From assembly GCF_026240095.1 (NCBI RefSeq), contig NZ_JAPIVG010000001.1:1272010-1336009 (forward strand): DNA of 64,000 nucleotides. Reading direction: 5' to 3'. How positions within the stretch are numbered: the stretch's first letter is position 1; each line of letters starts with the position of its first letter. Below, piece by piece: positions 54,004 through 64,000 of this stretch. Made by a program: the position numbers and the translations under genes. The DNA comes from Pedobacter sandarakinus. Its GTDB lineage: Bacteria > Bacteroidota > Bacteroidia > Sphingobacteriales > Sphingobacteriaceae. The notes under the pieces were generated by a model. The model had not been told where the DNA came from and did no database searches. It saw only the letters and a program-made list of their open reading frames with translations.

Positions 54004-54785
54004 TGTTTATAAAAAATGATAAATCATTTAGATGGTTAGATGCCTATTCCTATCTATTAATATAAATGGGGCATAAAGTGAGCGGGAAGGTTAAGCGTAT
54101 AAGGTAGTTTGATGCTTATTTGTCCAAATAGTTGTTGTTGAAGGCGAATACTTTCAAAGCGTAAATATGTCTAATAAATAATTGTTGTTGTTTGGTATTG
54201 CTGCTAATTGTCGGACACTTCATCTAGCATCATTCGTGCATTAACTGCTGGCTAATGTACAAAAATTGTATTAAGTTTGTGCAAGGGGTGAACGCCAGGT
54301 CTTCGAGGCCGTTAGTTTCCTACTTAAATAAGATTTTTGCTTCCCCCCTTAGGGAAACAAATATGAGGTGAAACATTGCTATGCTGAGATTAATTCCACA
54401 TGTAATTTCAATCAGTCTAAATATAAGATATCAGCCTCTTATCTATCATCAAACTAATTATGAACGTCAGTTCTTAATAGAAGATCATTCTTATGGATCA
54501 CGGTCATTAATCGCCTGATGTGGTAAGCAATGCAGCTGCGGCCTTTTCCTGAGAAGTTTATTTTCCTAATTATTTCATTATAATTTAGTAGTAATGCTGA
54601 TGCATTTGATGATGCAAACACATGTGCAGGAAAGCCTTTTGTTCTCTGTAGAAATTATTGCTATTTTTTTTCAATATCGATCTCATTTTTCATTAGTACC
54701 CTATTTTCCTAAACAAAAAAAGCCCGGCCATTTCTTCAGGAAGAAAAGCCAGGCGATAGTATTTATATCAAATTTGGTGATCTAC
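54004..54785. other. 782-base intergenic region without a supported gene
   Basis: I see no protein gene. A 90-codon frame at 54594-54866 runs into the glmS terminator and is not credible. The left part must hold the promoter of the minus-strand operon, but no exact -7 box was found. The right end holds the glmS terminator (54714-54754). Confidence 0.5.
54714..54754 (-). terminator. terminator of glmS
   Basis: GCCCGGC (54722-54728) and GCCAGGC (54748-54754) pair with one wobble, extended by an inner TTCTT/AAGAA stem. Read on the minus strand a run of seven T residues follows. Confidence 0.87.
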
Positions 54786-56624
54786 TTATTCCACGGTTAC
54801 GGATTTTGCCAGATTTCGGGGTTGATCTACGTTGCATCCTCGCATTACTGCTATATGGTAAGATAACAATTGGAGTGGGATGGTGGCAAGTAAGGATAAA
54901 AATGCTTCGTCTGTGTCTGGAATTTCGATACAATAGTCTACCATTTTCTTCACCTCGGTATCTCCTTCAGTTACGATGGCTATTACTTTACCTTTTCTGG
55001 CTTTTACTTCCTGGATGTTGCTCATCACTTTTTCGTAAGAAGAATTCTGAGTGGCAATGAACACTACTGGCATCTCTTCATCAATTAATGCAATAGGACC
55101 ATGTTTCATTTCGGCAGCGGGGTATCCTTCTGCATGGATATAAGATATCTCTTTCAACTTTAATGCGCCTTCTAATGCTACCGGGAAACCACTTCCACGT
55201 CCTAAAAACAAACAATTTGTAGCATCTTTGAATTTTTCAGCGATTTCTTTAATCATATCATTAGACTTCAAAGCAGATTCGATTTTCTCCGGAATGTGGT
55301 TAAGTTCCGTTAATAATTCGATCATTTTAGAAGTGGTAATGGTACCTTTTTGTTGCGCCATGTAGAAGGCCATCAGTGTCAATACTGTTACCTGTGCAGT
55401 GAAGGCCTTAGTTGAAGCCACCCCAATCTCTGGTCCTGCATGTGTGTATACACCAGCATGTGTTAATCGCGGAATAGAGGCGCCTGCCACATTGCAAATT
55501 CCAAAGATTGTTGCGCCCCGCTCTTTCGCCATTTCGATGGCAGCCATGGTATCGGCTGTTTCTCCAGATTGAGAGATTGCAATAACCACATCTTTCTCGG
55601 TAATAATGGGATTGCGGTATCTGAATTCTGAAGCGTATTCTACCTCAACCGGGATACGAGCATATTCCTCAATAAGGTATTCCCCTACCAATCCTGCATG
55701 CCAAGATGTACCGCAAGCCACAATAATGATGCGGTCGATATTTTTTAGTTTTTCGGCGAACTCTTTAATACCACCCAATTGCACTTTGCCTTCAGCCGGG
55801 TAGATTCTCCCCCGCATACAATCTTTGATTGATCTGGGTTGTTCATAAATTTCCTTCAACATAAAATGTTCGAAACCGCCCTTCTCTAACATTTCAAGTT
55901 TTAATTCCAGTTCCTGGATCAAAGGGGTTTGAACCACATTATCTAATTGCTTAACCAGTAAATCATCTTTGGTTACCAATGCAATTTCGCCATCCTTTAG
56001 ATAGATTACATTTTTGGTATACTCAATGATAGGCGTTGCATCCGAGGCGATGAAATATTCTCCTTTTCCAACCCCAATTACCATTGGGCTACCTTTTCTC
56101 GCAGCGATCAATCGATCAGGGTTTTCCCTGTCCATGATGACAATGGCATAGGCACCATTAACTTCATTTAAGGCTAAGCGAACCGCCTCTAGAAGATCGA
56201 TTTGTTCAATATTTTGAATTTCTTCAATGAGGTGAATTAAAACTTCGGTATCAGTATCGCTTTTAAACTCGTGCCCACGGCCAATAAGTTCTTCCTTTAG
56301 AATGGCATAATTTTCTATAATTCCATTGTGAATGATGGAAAGCTTTTCGTTATTGGATGTGTGTGGGTGAGAATTGCGGTCTGATGGAACGCCATGTGTT
56401 GCCCAGCGGGTGTGGCCCATACCGATAGTACCACTTAAATCATGGTTTGCTGCAAATTCTTCTAAAACAGCAACCTTACCTGCCTTCTTATAGATATTTT
56501 GTCCATGTTCGTTCATTAACGCAATACCAGCGCTGTCATAGCCACGGTATTCGAGTCTTTTTAAACCTTTAAGTACGATTGGCCAAGCTTCTCTGTAGCC
56601 TATGTAGCCTACTATTCCACACAT
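54786..56624 (-). CDS. glmS: glutamine-fructose-6-phosphate transaminase (isomerizing)
   Basis: Makes glucosamine-6-phosphate from fructose-6-phosphate and glutamine, the entry to UDP-GlcNAc for peptidoglycan and polysaccharides. The 612-residue length is normal. The N-terminal amidohydrolase starts MCGIVGYIG with catalytic Cys2 and has MGHTRWATHGVPSDRNSHPH. Two SIS sugar-binding domains follow (IIVACGTSWHAGLVGEYLIEEYARIP and FLGRGSGFPVALEGALKLKEISYIHAE), and the C terminus ends DQPRNLAKSVTVE, the family tail. It lies next to the polysaccharide locus but has its own terminator. Confidence 0.97.
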   Translation of the reverse strand: MCGIVGYIGYREAWPIVLKGLKRLEYRGYDSAGIALMNEHGQNIYKKAGKVAVLEEFAANHDLSGTIGMGHTRWATHGVPSDRNSHPHTSNNEKLSIIHNGIIENYAILKEELIGRGHEFKSDTDTEVLIHLIEEIQNIEQIDLLEAVRLALNEVNGAYAIVIMDRENPDRLIAARKGSPMVIGVGKGEYFIASDATPIIEYTKNVIYLKDGEIALVTKDDLLVKQLDNVVQTPLIQELELKLEMLEKGGFEHFMLKEIYEQPRSIKDCMRGRIYPAEGKVQLGGIKEFAEKLKNIDRIIIVACGTSWHAGLVGEYLIEEYARIPVEVEYASEFRYRNPIITEKDVVIAISQSGETADTMAAIEMAKERGATIFGICNVAGASIPRLTHAGVYTHAGPEIGVASTKAFTAQVTVLTLMAFYMAQQKGTITTSKMIELLTELNHIPEKIESALKSNDMIKEIAEKFKDATNCLFLGRGSGFPVALEGALKLKEISYIHAEGYPAAEMKHGPIALIDEEMPVVFIATQNSSYEKVMSNIQEVKARKGKVIAIVTEGDTEVKKMVDYCIEIPDTDEAFLSLLATIPLQLLSYHIAVMRGCNVDQPRNLAKSVTVE

Positions 56625-56706
56625 ATTTTAAATTATAAAGTATGGCACGAATATAGTAAACATCCCCTGTTTAATACTGCTTGTGAAGTAAATTGTGAAC
56701 TATATG

Positions 56707-58635
56707 CTACCCTGCCATGGTATTGGTAGTACGCTTTACGGCAACTTTTTTTACAGCATTTACAATAGCATTTTTATCATACCCACACTCGGCCCATAGT
56801 TCGGGTTGCTCGCCATGCTCGATAAACTGATCGGGAATACCCAATCTGATCACATCTGCATGATATTGGTGTGCGGCCATAAATTCTAGGATTGCAGATC
56901 CCATTCCGCCAGGGAGCGAACCATCTTCTACGGTTATGATGTGCTTATATTTGGCAAACACCTCATGTAACATCTGCTCATCGAGCGGTTTTATGAAGCG
57001 TAGGTCGTAATGTGCCGGGTAAATGCCTTCGGTATTTAATTCTGACCTGGCTTCGACAGCAAAGTTTCCAACATGGCCAATGGTCAGTAGGGCTACTTCC
57101 TCGCCGTCGCAAATTTTACGTCCTTTACCAATTTCAAGCGCCTTGAATGATCGTTTCCAATCTGGCATAACGCCATTTCCGCGAGGATATCGAATAACAA
57201 AAGGCCCCATATTTTCCTGCTGTGCCGTAAACATGAGGTTTCGAAGCTCTTCCTCATTCATCGGCGAAGAGATAACCAAATTTGGGATGCAACGCATGTA
57301 AGCGATATCGTAGGCGCCATGGTGGGTTGCGCCATCTGCACCAGCTAAGCCTGCACGGTCTAAGCAAAATACCACGTTGAGTTTTTGGATGGCCACATCA
57401 TGAATCACCTGGTCATATGCCCGTTGCATAAAGCTGGAGTAAATGTTGCAAAAAGGGACTAGTCCCTGCGTTGCCAATCCTGCAGAAAAAGTAACGGCAT
57501 GTTGCTCGGCTATACCTACATCGAATGCACGTGTGGGCATGGCTTTCATCATAATATTTAGTGAAGAACCAGATGGCATGGCGGGCGTGATGCCCACAAT
57601 TTTATCATTTGCTTCGGCCAATTCTACCATAGTATGGCCAAAAACATCCTGATACTTCGGAGGCTGAGGTTTTTCGGATACACTTTTTTTGATTTCTCCG
57701 GTTATTTTATCAAACAAACCTGGAGCATGCCAAATGGTCTGGTCTTTTTCGGCTAATGCGAATCCCTTACCTTTAACGGTAATGCAATGCAAAAGTTTAG
57801 GGCCTGGAATTGCTGATAAGTCTTTAATAGTTTGTGCAAGTCTTTTTACGTCGTGCCCATCTACCGGACCAAAATATCTAAAATTTAATGCCTCGAAGAG
57901 GTTACTTTGCTTAAGCAAGGTGCCCTTGATGCTTTTCTCAATTTTCTTTACATATTTATGGGCATTCGGACCTAGCTTCGATAGCCCAACCAACACACTG
58001 GAAATGTCGTCGCGGAAGCGATTGTAAGATTTTGATATCGTGATGCTGGTTAGGTATTCTTTTAATGCCCCAACATTTGGATCGATGGACATACAGTTAT
58101 CATTAAGGATAACCAATACGTTGCTGTTTTCTATACCCGCATGATTTAGTCCTTCGAAAGCAAGCCCTGCAGTCATTGCCCCGTCGCCAATAACAGCTAC
58201 ATGCTGGCGATTGGTTTCACCTTTAATTTGCGAGGCAACCGCCATCCCCAAAGCAGCCGAAATAGATGTAGAGGAGTGGCCAACACCAAAGGTATCGTAT
58301 TCACTTTCTGAAATTTTAGGGAAACCGCTTATGCCTTTATAAATCCTATTGGTATGAAATTGATCTCGCCTTCCCGTTAGAATTTTGTGCCCATACGCCT
58401 GGTGCCCTACGTCCCAAACTAACTTATCATAAGGGGTGTTTAAAGCGTAATGTAACGCTACAGTTAACTCCACAACGCCTAAACTAGACCCAAAATGGCC
58501 GCCATTTACGCTCACAACATCAATAATGTATTGGCGTAACTCTTGGCTTATTTGTTCTAATTCGTTTTCGCTAAACTGCTTCAAATCAGCAGGATAGTTT
58601 ATTTTTGATAATAGGGGGCCAGCTTTAACTTGCAT
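56707..58635 (-). CDS. dxs: 1-deoxy-D-xylulose-5-phosphate synthase
   Basis: First enzyme of the methylerythritol phosphate route to isoprenoids, joining pyruvate and glyceraldehyde-3-phosphate with thiamine diphosphate. The 642-residue protein shows [49 protein letters not shown], the thiamine motif [18 protein letters not shown]...[13 protein letters not shown], and the transketolase centre [41 protein letters not shown] in its pieces. Product isoprenoids are needed for undecaprenyl carriers and quinones. It is separate from glmS by 82 bases and may share its transcript. Confidence 0.97.
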   Translation of the reverse strand: MQVKAGPLLSKINYPADLKQFSENELEQISQELRQYIIDVVSVNGGHFGSSLGVVELTVALHYALNTPYDKLVWDVGHQAYGHKILTGRRDQFHTNRIYKGISGFPKISESEYDTFGVGHSSTSISAALGMAVASQIKGETNRQHVAVIGDGAMTAGLAFEGLNHAGIENSNVLVILNDNCMSIDPNVGALKEYLTSITISKSYNRFRDDISSVLVGLSKLGPNAHKYVKKIEKSIKGTLLKQSNLFEALNFRYFGPVDGHDVKRLAQTIKDLSAIPGPKLLHCITVKGKGFALAEKDQTIWHAPGLFDKITGEIKKSVSEKPQPPKYQDVFGHTMVELAEANDKIVGITPAMPSGSSLNIMMKAMPTRAFDVGIAEQHAVTFSAGLATQGLVPFCNIYSSFMQRAYDQVIHDVAIQKLNVVFCLDRAGLAGADGATHHGAYDIAYMRCIPNLVISSPMNEEELRNLMFTAQQENMGPFVIRYPRGNGVMPDWKRSFKALEIGKGRKICDGEEVALLTIGHVGNFAVEARSELNTEGIYPAHYDLRFIKPLDEQMLHEVFAKYKHIITVEDGSLPGGMGSAILEFMAAHQYHADVIRLGIPDQFIEHGEQPELWAECGYDKNAIVNAVKKVAVKRTTNTMAG

Positions 58636-58771
58636 TCAGATTTGGGTAAAAAACAAGATACAAAGTAAGGTATTTTGTTTTAATTTTTAGGTAAAAATCC
58701 ATCAAAAGGTTGTAAAACTGATTGCTTGCTGATATACCATGTTTGCTTTACTCAGATCATTTAAAAAATGT

Positions 58772-58779
58772 TAAGTTTG
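58772..58779 (+). promoter_or_regulatory. candidate -7 box before scpA
   Basis: TAAGTTTG matches TAnnTTTG exactly, seven bases before the scpA start codon, implying a very short or no leader. The nearest TTTG upstream (58742-58745) is 26 bases away, wider than usual. Confidence 0.3.
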
Positions 58780-58786
58780 TTTTTAA

Positions 58787-59530
58787 ATGCAGTCAGACAA
58801 TTTTGAAATCAAGCTACCCGTATTTGAGGGGCCTTTTGATTTGTTGCTTTTTTTTATTGAGCGAGATGAATTGGATATTCAAGATGTACAGATTTCTAAA
58901 ATCACGAACGATTTTCTTGCCTATTTGCACCAGCTACTTTCTTTAAATGTTGAGGTAGCAAGCGAGTTTATTTTAGTGGCAGCAACGCTGATGCGCATTA
59001 AATCGAAAATGCTTCTGCCCAGAATTGAGCTTGATGATGCCGGCAATGACCTTAATCCCGAACAAGATTTAATTGCCCGATTAATTGCCTACAAGCAATT
59101 TAAGGCTGTAGCCGAAGAAATGAAGGTTTTTGAAGATGCCAGAATGCAACAAGAGCGCAGGGGCAATATAGAACACGATCTATCTCTTGCAGCAGCATCT
59201 TCTACCCATCAGGATGAATTGCTATCGCTCGATTTGTATAAATTGCTTACGGTATATCATCGTAGCATGCAAAAGTATGAGTTGCGGAGCGAAGAAGTAA
59301 AACATACCGTGGTACAGTACCCATACACCATAGCGCAGCAGAAGCACTTCATTTCTAATCTACTCGATATTAACAAACAAATAGATTTTGCATTGGTCTT
59401 AAAAAGTTCTGAAAACAAGGTTCATTTTGTGTATAATTTTTTGGCTATTTTAGAGATGTTGCAGCAGCAAATTGTAGAAATAACCATTGGCAGCGGTTTT
59501 AATAACTTCAAGGTAAAGTCGGTGGGTTAA
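58787..59530 (+). CDS. scpA: segregation and condensation protein A
   Basis: Kleisin subunit of the SMC-ScpAB condensin complex that organises the chromosome. The 247-residue protein starts NFEIKLPVFEGPFDLLLFFIERDELDIQDVQISKITNDFLAYLHQLLSLNVEVASEFILVAATLMRIKSKMLLP in its pieces, the hallmark kleisin N terminus. EDLIARLIAYKQFK-type sequence follows, and the C terminus (FNFLAILEMLQQQIVEI-like, then NNFKVKSV) is the winged-helix part. No scpB follows in the window. It is transcribed divergently from dxs. Confidence 0.94.
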   Translation: MQSDNFEIKLPVFEGPFDLLLFFIERDELDIQDVQISKITNDFLAYLHQLLSLNVEVASEFILVAATLMRIKSKMLLPRIELDDAGNDLNPEQDLIARLIAYKQFKAVAEEMKVFEDARMQQERRGNIEHDLSLAAASSTHQDELLSLDLYKLLTVYHRSMQKYELRSEEVKHTVVQYPYTIAQQKHFISNLLDINKQIDFALVLKSSENKVHFVYNFLAILEMLQQQIVEITIGSGFNNFKVKSVG

Positions 59531-59781
59531 TTTTGCCGCCATGCCTGGTGGTTAGTGCAGCGAAATAGGTTAGTTAAACCTGACTGGCATGAAAATCCTT
59601 TTAAAACCGAGCGGTACCATTCAAAACATCACCATAGGTTTTTAAGGTTTTAAAAGATTGTAATAAAGGCAGGACTACACATTAATAAATGAACCTGCCA
59701 CTGCTTTTCTAAACCAAAAAATAAAAGATGGTATTGAATGTAATTCGCTCATATTCATCTAGGCTTTAAGGATAAATTTCT

Positions 59782-59789
59782 TACTTTTG
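59782..59789 (+). promoter_or_regulatory. candidate -7 box of glyA
   Basis: TACTTTTG fits TAnnTTTG exactly, 26 bases before the glyA ATG. A -33 TTTG at normal spacing is not clear. Confidence 0.4.
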
Positions 59790-59815
59790 CCAAAAAAATA
59801 CAAACCTCATATAGG

Positions 59816-61087
59816 ATGAAACGCGACACCCAAATCTTTGAACTTATTGATAAGGAATTGAACCGCCAAGAGCACGGTTTAGAACTTATTGCATCAGAAA
59901 ACTTCGTTAGCAAGCAGGTAATGGAAGCTGCTGGTTCAGTTTTAACCAATAAGTATGCTGAAGGCTTGCCTGGAAAACGCTATTATGGCGGCTGCCAGGT
60001 GGTTGATGTGGTGGAGCAAATTGCAATTGATAGGGCAAAGGCTTTATTTAGTGCTGCATGGGTTAATGTACAGCCACACTCTGGAGCCCAAGCGAATGCC
60101 GCAGTAATGCTGGCAGTTTTGCAGCCTGGCGATAAAATTCTGGGTTTCGATTTGTCGCACGGTGGACATTTAACACATGGTTCTCCGGTAAACTTCTCTG
60201 GAAAGCTTTACCAGCCGCTGTTTTATGGTGTAGATAAAGAAACGGGATTAATCGATTACCAGAAATTAGAAGCGGTTGCTTTAGCAGAAAAACCAAAACT
60301 GATTATTTGCGGTGCTTCTGCCTATTCCCGCGAATGGGATTATGCTTTTATCAGATCAGTGGCCGACAAAATTGGCGCTTTGGTTTTAGCTGATATATCT
60401 CATCCTGCAGGCTTAATTGCTAAAGGCTTATTAACCAACCCACTTCCACATTGCCATATTGTAACTACCACTACGCACAAAACGTTGCGTGGCCCACGTG
60501 GAGGTATGATTATGATGGGGCAGGATTTCGAAAACCCTTGGGGTCTAAAAACTCCTAAAGGAGAGGTGCGCATGATGAGTAACTTGTTGGATATGGCTGT
60601 TTTTCCAGGTACCCAAGGTGGGCCATTAGAACACATTATTGCAGCTAAAGCAATTGCTTTCGGCGAAGCTTTAACAGAGGAGTATGGCGACTACATTAAG
60701 CAGGTTGCTACGAACGCCCAGGCAATGGCGAAAGCTTTTGTTGCTAAAGGTTACGGAATTATTTCTGGTGGAACCGACAATCATTTAATGTTAATCGATC
60801 TTCGCAACAAAAATATAACAGGCAAGGTTGCCGAGAACGCTTTAGAAAGAGCAGAAATTACGGTTAATAAAAACATGGTGCCTTTTGATGATAAATCTCC
60901 ATTTGTAACATCGGGTATTCGTGTGGGTACGGCAGCCATTACTACCCGTGGTTTAAAAGAAACTGAAATGGAACAAATTGTGGAATTGATTGACCGCGTG
61001 CTAACTAATCCAGAAGACGAAGCTAATATCAGCGCCGTTAAGGCAGAAGTGATGCAGTTGGTAAGTGCCTTTCCGCTTTACAAATAA
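59816..61087 (+). CDS. glyA: serine hydroxymethyltransferase
   Basis: Interconverts serine and glycine with transfer of a one-carbon unit to tetrahydrofolate, PLP-dependent. The 423-residue protein has [99 protein letters not shown] and the PLP lysine motif [32 protein letters not shown] is the C-terminal hallmark. A strong terminator follows. Confidence 0.98.
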   Translation: MKRDTQIFELIDKELNRQEHGLELIASENFVSKQVMEAAGSVLTNKYAEGLPGKRYYGGCQVVDVVEQIAIDRAKALFSAAWVNVQPHSGAQANAAVMLAVLQPGDKILGFDLSHGGHLTHGSPVNFSGKLYQPLFYGVDKETGLIDYQKLEAVALAEKPKLIICGASAYSREWDYAFIRSVADKIGALVLADISHPAGLIAKGLLTNPLPHCHIVTTTTHKTLRGPRGGMIMMGQDFENPWGLKTPKGEVRMMSNLLDMAVFPGTQGGPLEHIIAAKAIAFGEALTEEYGDYIKQVATNAQAMAKAFVAKGYGIISGGTDNHLMLIDLRNKNITGKVAENALERAEITVNKNMVPFDDKSPFVTSGIRVGTAAITTRGLKETEMEQIVELIDRVLTNPEDEANISAVKAEVMQLVSAFPLYK

Positions 61088-61108
61088 ACATCCCATCTAA
61101 ACTCACAT

Positions 61109-61141
61109 AAGGCAGTTGCAATTTGTAGCTGCCTTTTTTTA
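61109..61141 (+). terminator. terminator of glyA
   Basis: AAGGCAG pairs with CTGCCTT with the stem extended by wobble pairs, followed by a run of T residues. It lies 22 bases after the glyA stop. Confidence 0.88.
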
Positions 61142-61231
61142 TGAAAACCCTTCGACAGTAAACAGCATCACTATATTGAATTTCGTATAGCAGAACAGCT
61201 AAATGGAGAAGAACGTTGAGCTATAAAAGTA

Positions 61232-61265
61232 AAGGGCCGATATTCTAAAAGAAATATCGACCCTT
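61232..61265 (-). terminator. hairpin downstream of the beta-helix lipoprotein gene
   Basis: AAGGGCCGATATT (61232-61244) pairs with AATATCGACCCTT (61253-61265) with one mismatch. On the minus strand it is followed by a weak T-containing tail, so it may end the minus-strand lipoprotein gene. Confidence 0.45.
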
Positions 61266-61334
61266 ACCATCTAAATTAACGCTCTCACTAATAGAAACGA
61301 TGAGAAGCCAATATTGTTTTTAAAAATTTAAAAT

Positions 61335-62708
61335 TTATCTCTTTTCGTAACAACCTAAGGTAGAAGGGAAATTTCTGCTGTTTGCATTTAAATCTGTACT
61401 TAAATAGTTGTTAAAGTATGGGTCTGCACTGAGGTTTGTCCCCCTTATAAGCGCAGGGCTACCACTTGACAGCTCAAATATGCCGAAGCTGGCGTCCAGA
61501 AAACCGGGTTCGGCATTCAGGATATTATTATTTACATTATATGTAGACACATTAGATTTAATAAGGTTATAGCTGATTGCCAATTGAGGCGTAACTGTGC
61601 TTTTCTTTTGTATATCTAGTTCATTGCTCAGGCTTCCCCAAATAATATTGTTGGTTAACGTTAGGCTCAATTTATTGTAATTGATATTTGATAGGTAATC
61701 AGAAAAAGTTAATGCAGCAGTCTTACGTGGAAACATAGGGTTAAAACCCACCAATGTGTTTTGCTTGAGGTTATAATTTCCTCCGCCTATGGCATAAATT
61801 AAATAGTTTCCGCAATTGTAGAATAAGTTGTTAAATGCAAGCATTTCAGAATGGTAACCAATGTAGCCTGCTACCTGCATATTCTTAACTATGGTATTTG
61901 CCAACAATAATTTAGGTTTCGAAGTACCACTAAGCGAGTCGGAAGTTATTCCTACAGAGGCATTTTTAATTACCGCATGGTTTATTAAGCCATTACCCGC
62001 TTGTGTTAAATAGATGCCCTTCCACTGTCCGGGTTCATCTGCATAAGTACTTTCCAAGCGATCGCTACAAAATAAAACAGGTGCCGTGGCAGTTCCTGTT
62101 ACATTTAGTTCCCCTGCTATGTTTAAGCCTGCATCTTTATTGAAATATACTTTATTACCAGCAACAATGTTAAGCTGTACCCCGGCTTTAACCCATATTG
62201 AGCCGCTTAACACATAAGGTAACGCACTGTTCCAAGTAGTGTTGGCCACAATATCGGTATTAATGAAGTTCGCATTCTGTCCGTAAGCAATCAGCTGAAT
62301 CACTTGCCGATTACCATTTGTATTTAAGATAATTGAGTCTTGAACTAAAAAAGGCAAATCCTTATTATTTGGGTTAATGGTTGCCTTTACAAATAAATTT
62401 ACTGAATCTTTTCCGTTAACAATCAGGTTGCTTTTGCTTGGGGTGCCTTCGCCATTAATGTTTATGGAAAAAGGGGAGGTATTTCCGCCAGCAAGGCTTA
62501 TGTCGCTTATGCGCAAAGCATCATTATTGCGGTTAAACAATTTAACCCGCTTGGTAACGGTACTTATCGTGGTAAAAACAGTATCAAATAAAATTGTATC
62601 GCGATCGAAATTCAATTTAGCATTGGCGTCTGTTGTTACCTGTTCGCCTTTCTGACAAGCAGCCAGGATTACAAAAAAGCCAAAAAGAAACCCAATCATC
62701 AGACGCAT
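61335..62708 (-). CDS. beta-helix-like lipoprotein, function unknown
   Basis: A 457-residue lipoprotein (MRLMIGFLFGFFVILAAC, lipidation at Cys18). The N-terminal third looks like an immunoglobulin-like or DUF-type domain (RDTILFDTVFTTISTVTKRVKLFNRNNDALRISDISLAGG). From about 180 on there are repeated short strands with many Asn and Ile (SGSIWVKAGVQLNIVAGNKVYFNKDAGLNIAGELNVTGTATAPVLF in pieces), the look of a right-handed parallel beta-helix. It ends DLNANSRNFPSTLGCYEK, a tail seen in Bacteroidota surface proteins. It is a surface or periplasmic protein; function is unknown. The start could be Met1 or Met4. Confidence 0.72.
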   Translation of the reverse strand: MRLMIGFLFGFFVILAACQKGEQVTTDANAKLNFDRDTILFDTVFTTISTVTKRVKLFNRNNDALRISDISLAGGNTSPFSININGEGTPSKSNLIVNGKDSVNLFVKATINPNNKDLPFLVQDSIILNTNGNRQVIQLIAYGQNANFINTDIVANTTWNSALPYVLSGSIWVKAGVQLNIVAGNKVYFNKDAGLNIAGELNVTGTATAPVLFCSDRLESTYADEPGQWKGIYLTQAGNGLINHAVIKNASVGITSDSLSGTSKPKLLLANTIVKNMQVAGYIGYHSEMLAFNNLFYNCGNYLIYAIGGGNYNLKQNTLVGFNPMFPRKTAALTFSDYLSNINYNKLSLTLTNNIIWGSLSNELDIQKKSTVTPQLAISYNLIKSNVSTYNVNNNILNAEPGFLDASFGIFELSSGSPALIRGTNLSADPYFNNYLSTDLNANSRNFPSTLGCYEKR

Positions 62709-62726
62709 GATGTAAAGATGAGAAAT

Positions 62727-63425
62727 TTATTCCGCGAAAGCTAGCGCCGCGATGCTCACCTTTGCCGCACCTTTTGCAAGCAACACACTAGCGCAAGCTT
62801 CCAAAGTAGCGCCGGTTGTAATTACATCATCAACAATTAGCACATGCCTGTTCAAAATTTCTGCTTCTATCTCTACCTTAAATACCAACAGCATATTTTC
62901 ATAACGGCTAAATCTACTTTTTTTGGTCTGGCTTTCTGTAGAAGTTACCCTTACCAGTACATCATCTCTAAAACCAACGCCCAACTGTTCTGCTATTCCA
63001 GATGCTATGAAAGCGCTTTGGTTATATCCCCGCAGTTTTAATTTCTTCCGATGTAATGGCACAGGAATAATGATGTCGATATCGCCATACAGTGGTGCTT
63101 CCTTCAGCTTTTCTCCCAACATATTTCCGAGGAAAACGCCAATTTCAGTTTTGTTGTGGTACTTTAAACGATGAATCAACGTCTGTACCTTTCCCCCTTT
63201 TCTAAAATAAAGCATGGCCATGGCGGCATTAACAGGTAATCTACCCCAAAGTTGTTTGGCTACACGGTTTTCTTTGTATTTATGGTAATCAGTAAAAGGC
63301 AGGTCATACAAACATTTTGTACAAACCATTTTTTCGCCCCTAAACAAACCTACACCGCAAGAATAACATACCTCTGGGAACAGTAGCCCAATCAAATCAT
63401 TTATCCAGCGGTTAGTAATAAGCAT
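62727..63425 (-). CDS. ComF family phosphoribosyltransferase-like protein
   Basis: A 232-residue protein of the ComF family, linked to DNA uptake in other bacteria. The N terminus has a zinc-binding CYSCGVGL and CTKC pair, followed by YFRKGGKVQTLIHRLKYHNKTEIG, IIPVPLHRKKLKLRGYNQSAFIASGIAEQLG (the RGYNQ block), SQTKKSRFSRYENM, and the phosphoribosyl pyrophosphate loop VLIVDDVITTGATLEACASVLL. All are typical. It precedes the lipoprotein gene on the same strand by 18 bases, so the two may form an operon. Confidence 0.92.
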   Translation of the reverse strand: MLITNRWINDLIGLLFPEVCYSCGVGLFRGEKMVCTKCLYDLPFTDYHKYKENRVAKQLWGRLPVNAAMAMLYFRKGGKVQTLIHRLKYHNKTEIGVFLGNMLGEKLKEAPLYGDIDIIIPVPLHRKKLKLRGYNQSAFIASGIAEQLGVGFRDDVLVRVTSTESQTKKSRFSRYENMLLVFKVEIEAEILNRHVLIVDDVITTGATLEACASVLLAKGAAKVSIAALAFAE

Positions 63426-64000
63426 ATCCTAATTTATCAATTTTCATCGAATTCAAGCAATGTTCGTTTAATTGCCATTATTGAGATATAATCACATCAG
63501 AAAATCAGTTGCGGTGGTGCTTTTGTTATAGCAGTCCCGCATTCGCTGCAATCTTTTTGTTAAAGGCAGTAAAAAACTAACCGCCCAGGCATGAAAATGC
63601 CTGGGCTTTTTGGTGCTACAAAAAGTATTTCCGCACCATTCGGGTTTAAATCAGTTACACCCGCAATGCTTTTGGTGCTTCCCCACCCCTCAAAGTTTGC
63701 GATCGTTTGTGCTAACCGCTGTGGGGTAAGTATTTTTTATAAAAAACACGCCAACCACTAACTATTATTTCTGGCGAGGCCAATAAATTTCTGAAGGTGA
63801 CAAATAGCAAGGTTCAAAGATCTCACAATTTTAGCCAAGATAGCGTTCCAGCTTCTGCGGTAATCTGAAAAATCTGCGGGAGATAACTTGCACCTTCAAT
63901 ACGAAGCAATAATAAGGAGAAACAAATTGATCTGGCCTCATGGTAACTATACACCCTCTTCATTATTTTGAGAAATCCGCTGGAGATAAACAACGCCTAG
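63426..64000. other. 575-base region without a gene at the window edge
   Basis: No protein gene is supported. There is a strong orphan terminator (63583-63611) and two related 18-base strings near 63870 and 63973 (AAATCTGCGGGAGATAAC and AAATCCGCTGGAGATAAA). The 63530-63580 stretch, with a short CTGCAATCTTTTTG run, resembles dispersed intergenic sequences seen in related genomes. Confidence 0.4.
63583..63611 (+). terminator. orphan terminator
   Basis: GCCCAGGCAT (63583-63592) and ATGCCTGGGC (63597-63606) form a perfect 10-pair stem with a GAAA loop, followed by TTTTT. No plus-strand protein gene lies upstream. Confidence 0.8.

Noticed and set aside
54594..54866. 90-codon plus-strand frame upstream of glmS
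   Set aside because: It runs over the glmS terminator and into the glmS coding region in a shadow frame.

Overview
The window reads as a chromosomal stretch of a Bacteroidota bacterium, most likely Sphingobacteriaceae and Pedobacter-like. This is an inference from AT-rich DNA, from families typical of that phylum (DUF6427, DUF2480, DUF3108, DUF3109, DUF5675, a RemB/Wzi-type outer membrane protein), from a Wza-like lipoprotein with a C-terminal membrane helix, and from promoter -7 boxes of the Bacteroidota form TAnnTTTG.

Layout. Positions 1-10146 are housekeeping and envelope genes: an LpxH-like phosphoesterase cut by the window edge, a MurG-like glycosyltransferase, DUF6427, coaX, an outer-membrane protein translationally coupled to lptC, a PpiD-type foldase, DUF2480, DUF3108 and DUF3109. 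Positions 10607-13962 hold a complete dTDP-L-rhamnose set (rfbB, rfbC, rfbD, rfbA), closed by a terminator. Positions 14100-20350 are an accessory island: two arrays of a ~330-bp repeat enclose a small DNA-binding-like protein, a phage-like cassette with DUF5675 and a holin-like peptide, an XRE regulator, an unknown protein and a LytTR regulator.

Positions 20523-46756 are the main polysaccharide locus. It holds GDP-fucose genes (fcl on the minus strand, gmd, manC), a uronic-acid dehydrogenase, CpsB phosphatase, Wza and Wzc, a CDP-sugar module (rfbF, rfbG, a reductase/epimerase and a UDP-galactopyranose-mutase-like flavoprotein), a Wzx flippase, several glycosyltransferases, a Wzy polymerase, a WcaJ-type initiating transferase and a RemB/Wzi-like protein. 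A strong terminator ends it, followed by a third repeat array (46821-48235).

Positions 48318-54003 are a separate, tightly coupled minus-strand operon: glycosyltransferase, second flippase, a fused LicC-like nucleotidyltransferase plus CobD-like PLP enzyme, methyltransferase and LicD. I infer that it makes and attaches a phospho-amino-alcohol group to a glycan. Positions 54786-63425 return to housekeeping genes: glmS, dxs, scpA, glyA, a beta-helix lipoprotein and comF.

The logic of the region is a Wzx/Wzy-dependent capsule or exopolysaccharide built from rhamnose, fucose, a hexuronic acid and probably a CDP-linked 6-deoxyhexofuranose. The modules are separated by direct repeats that could drive their exchange. 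The most unusual points are the fused PLP enzyme operon, the CDP-deoxyfuranose module, the repeat arrays with a structurally conserved hairpin, and the phage-like cassette inside the sugar locus.
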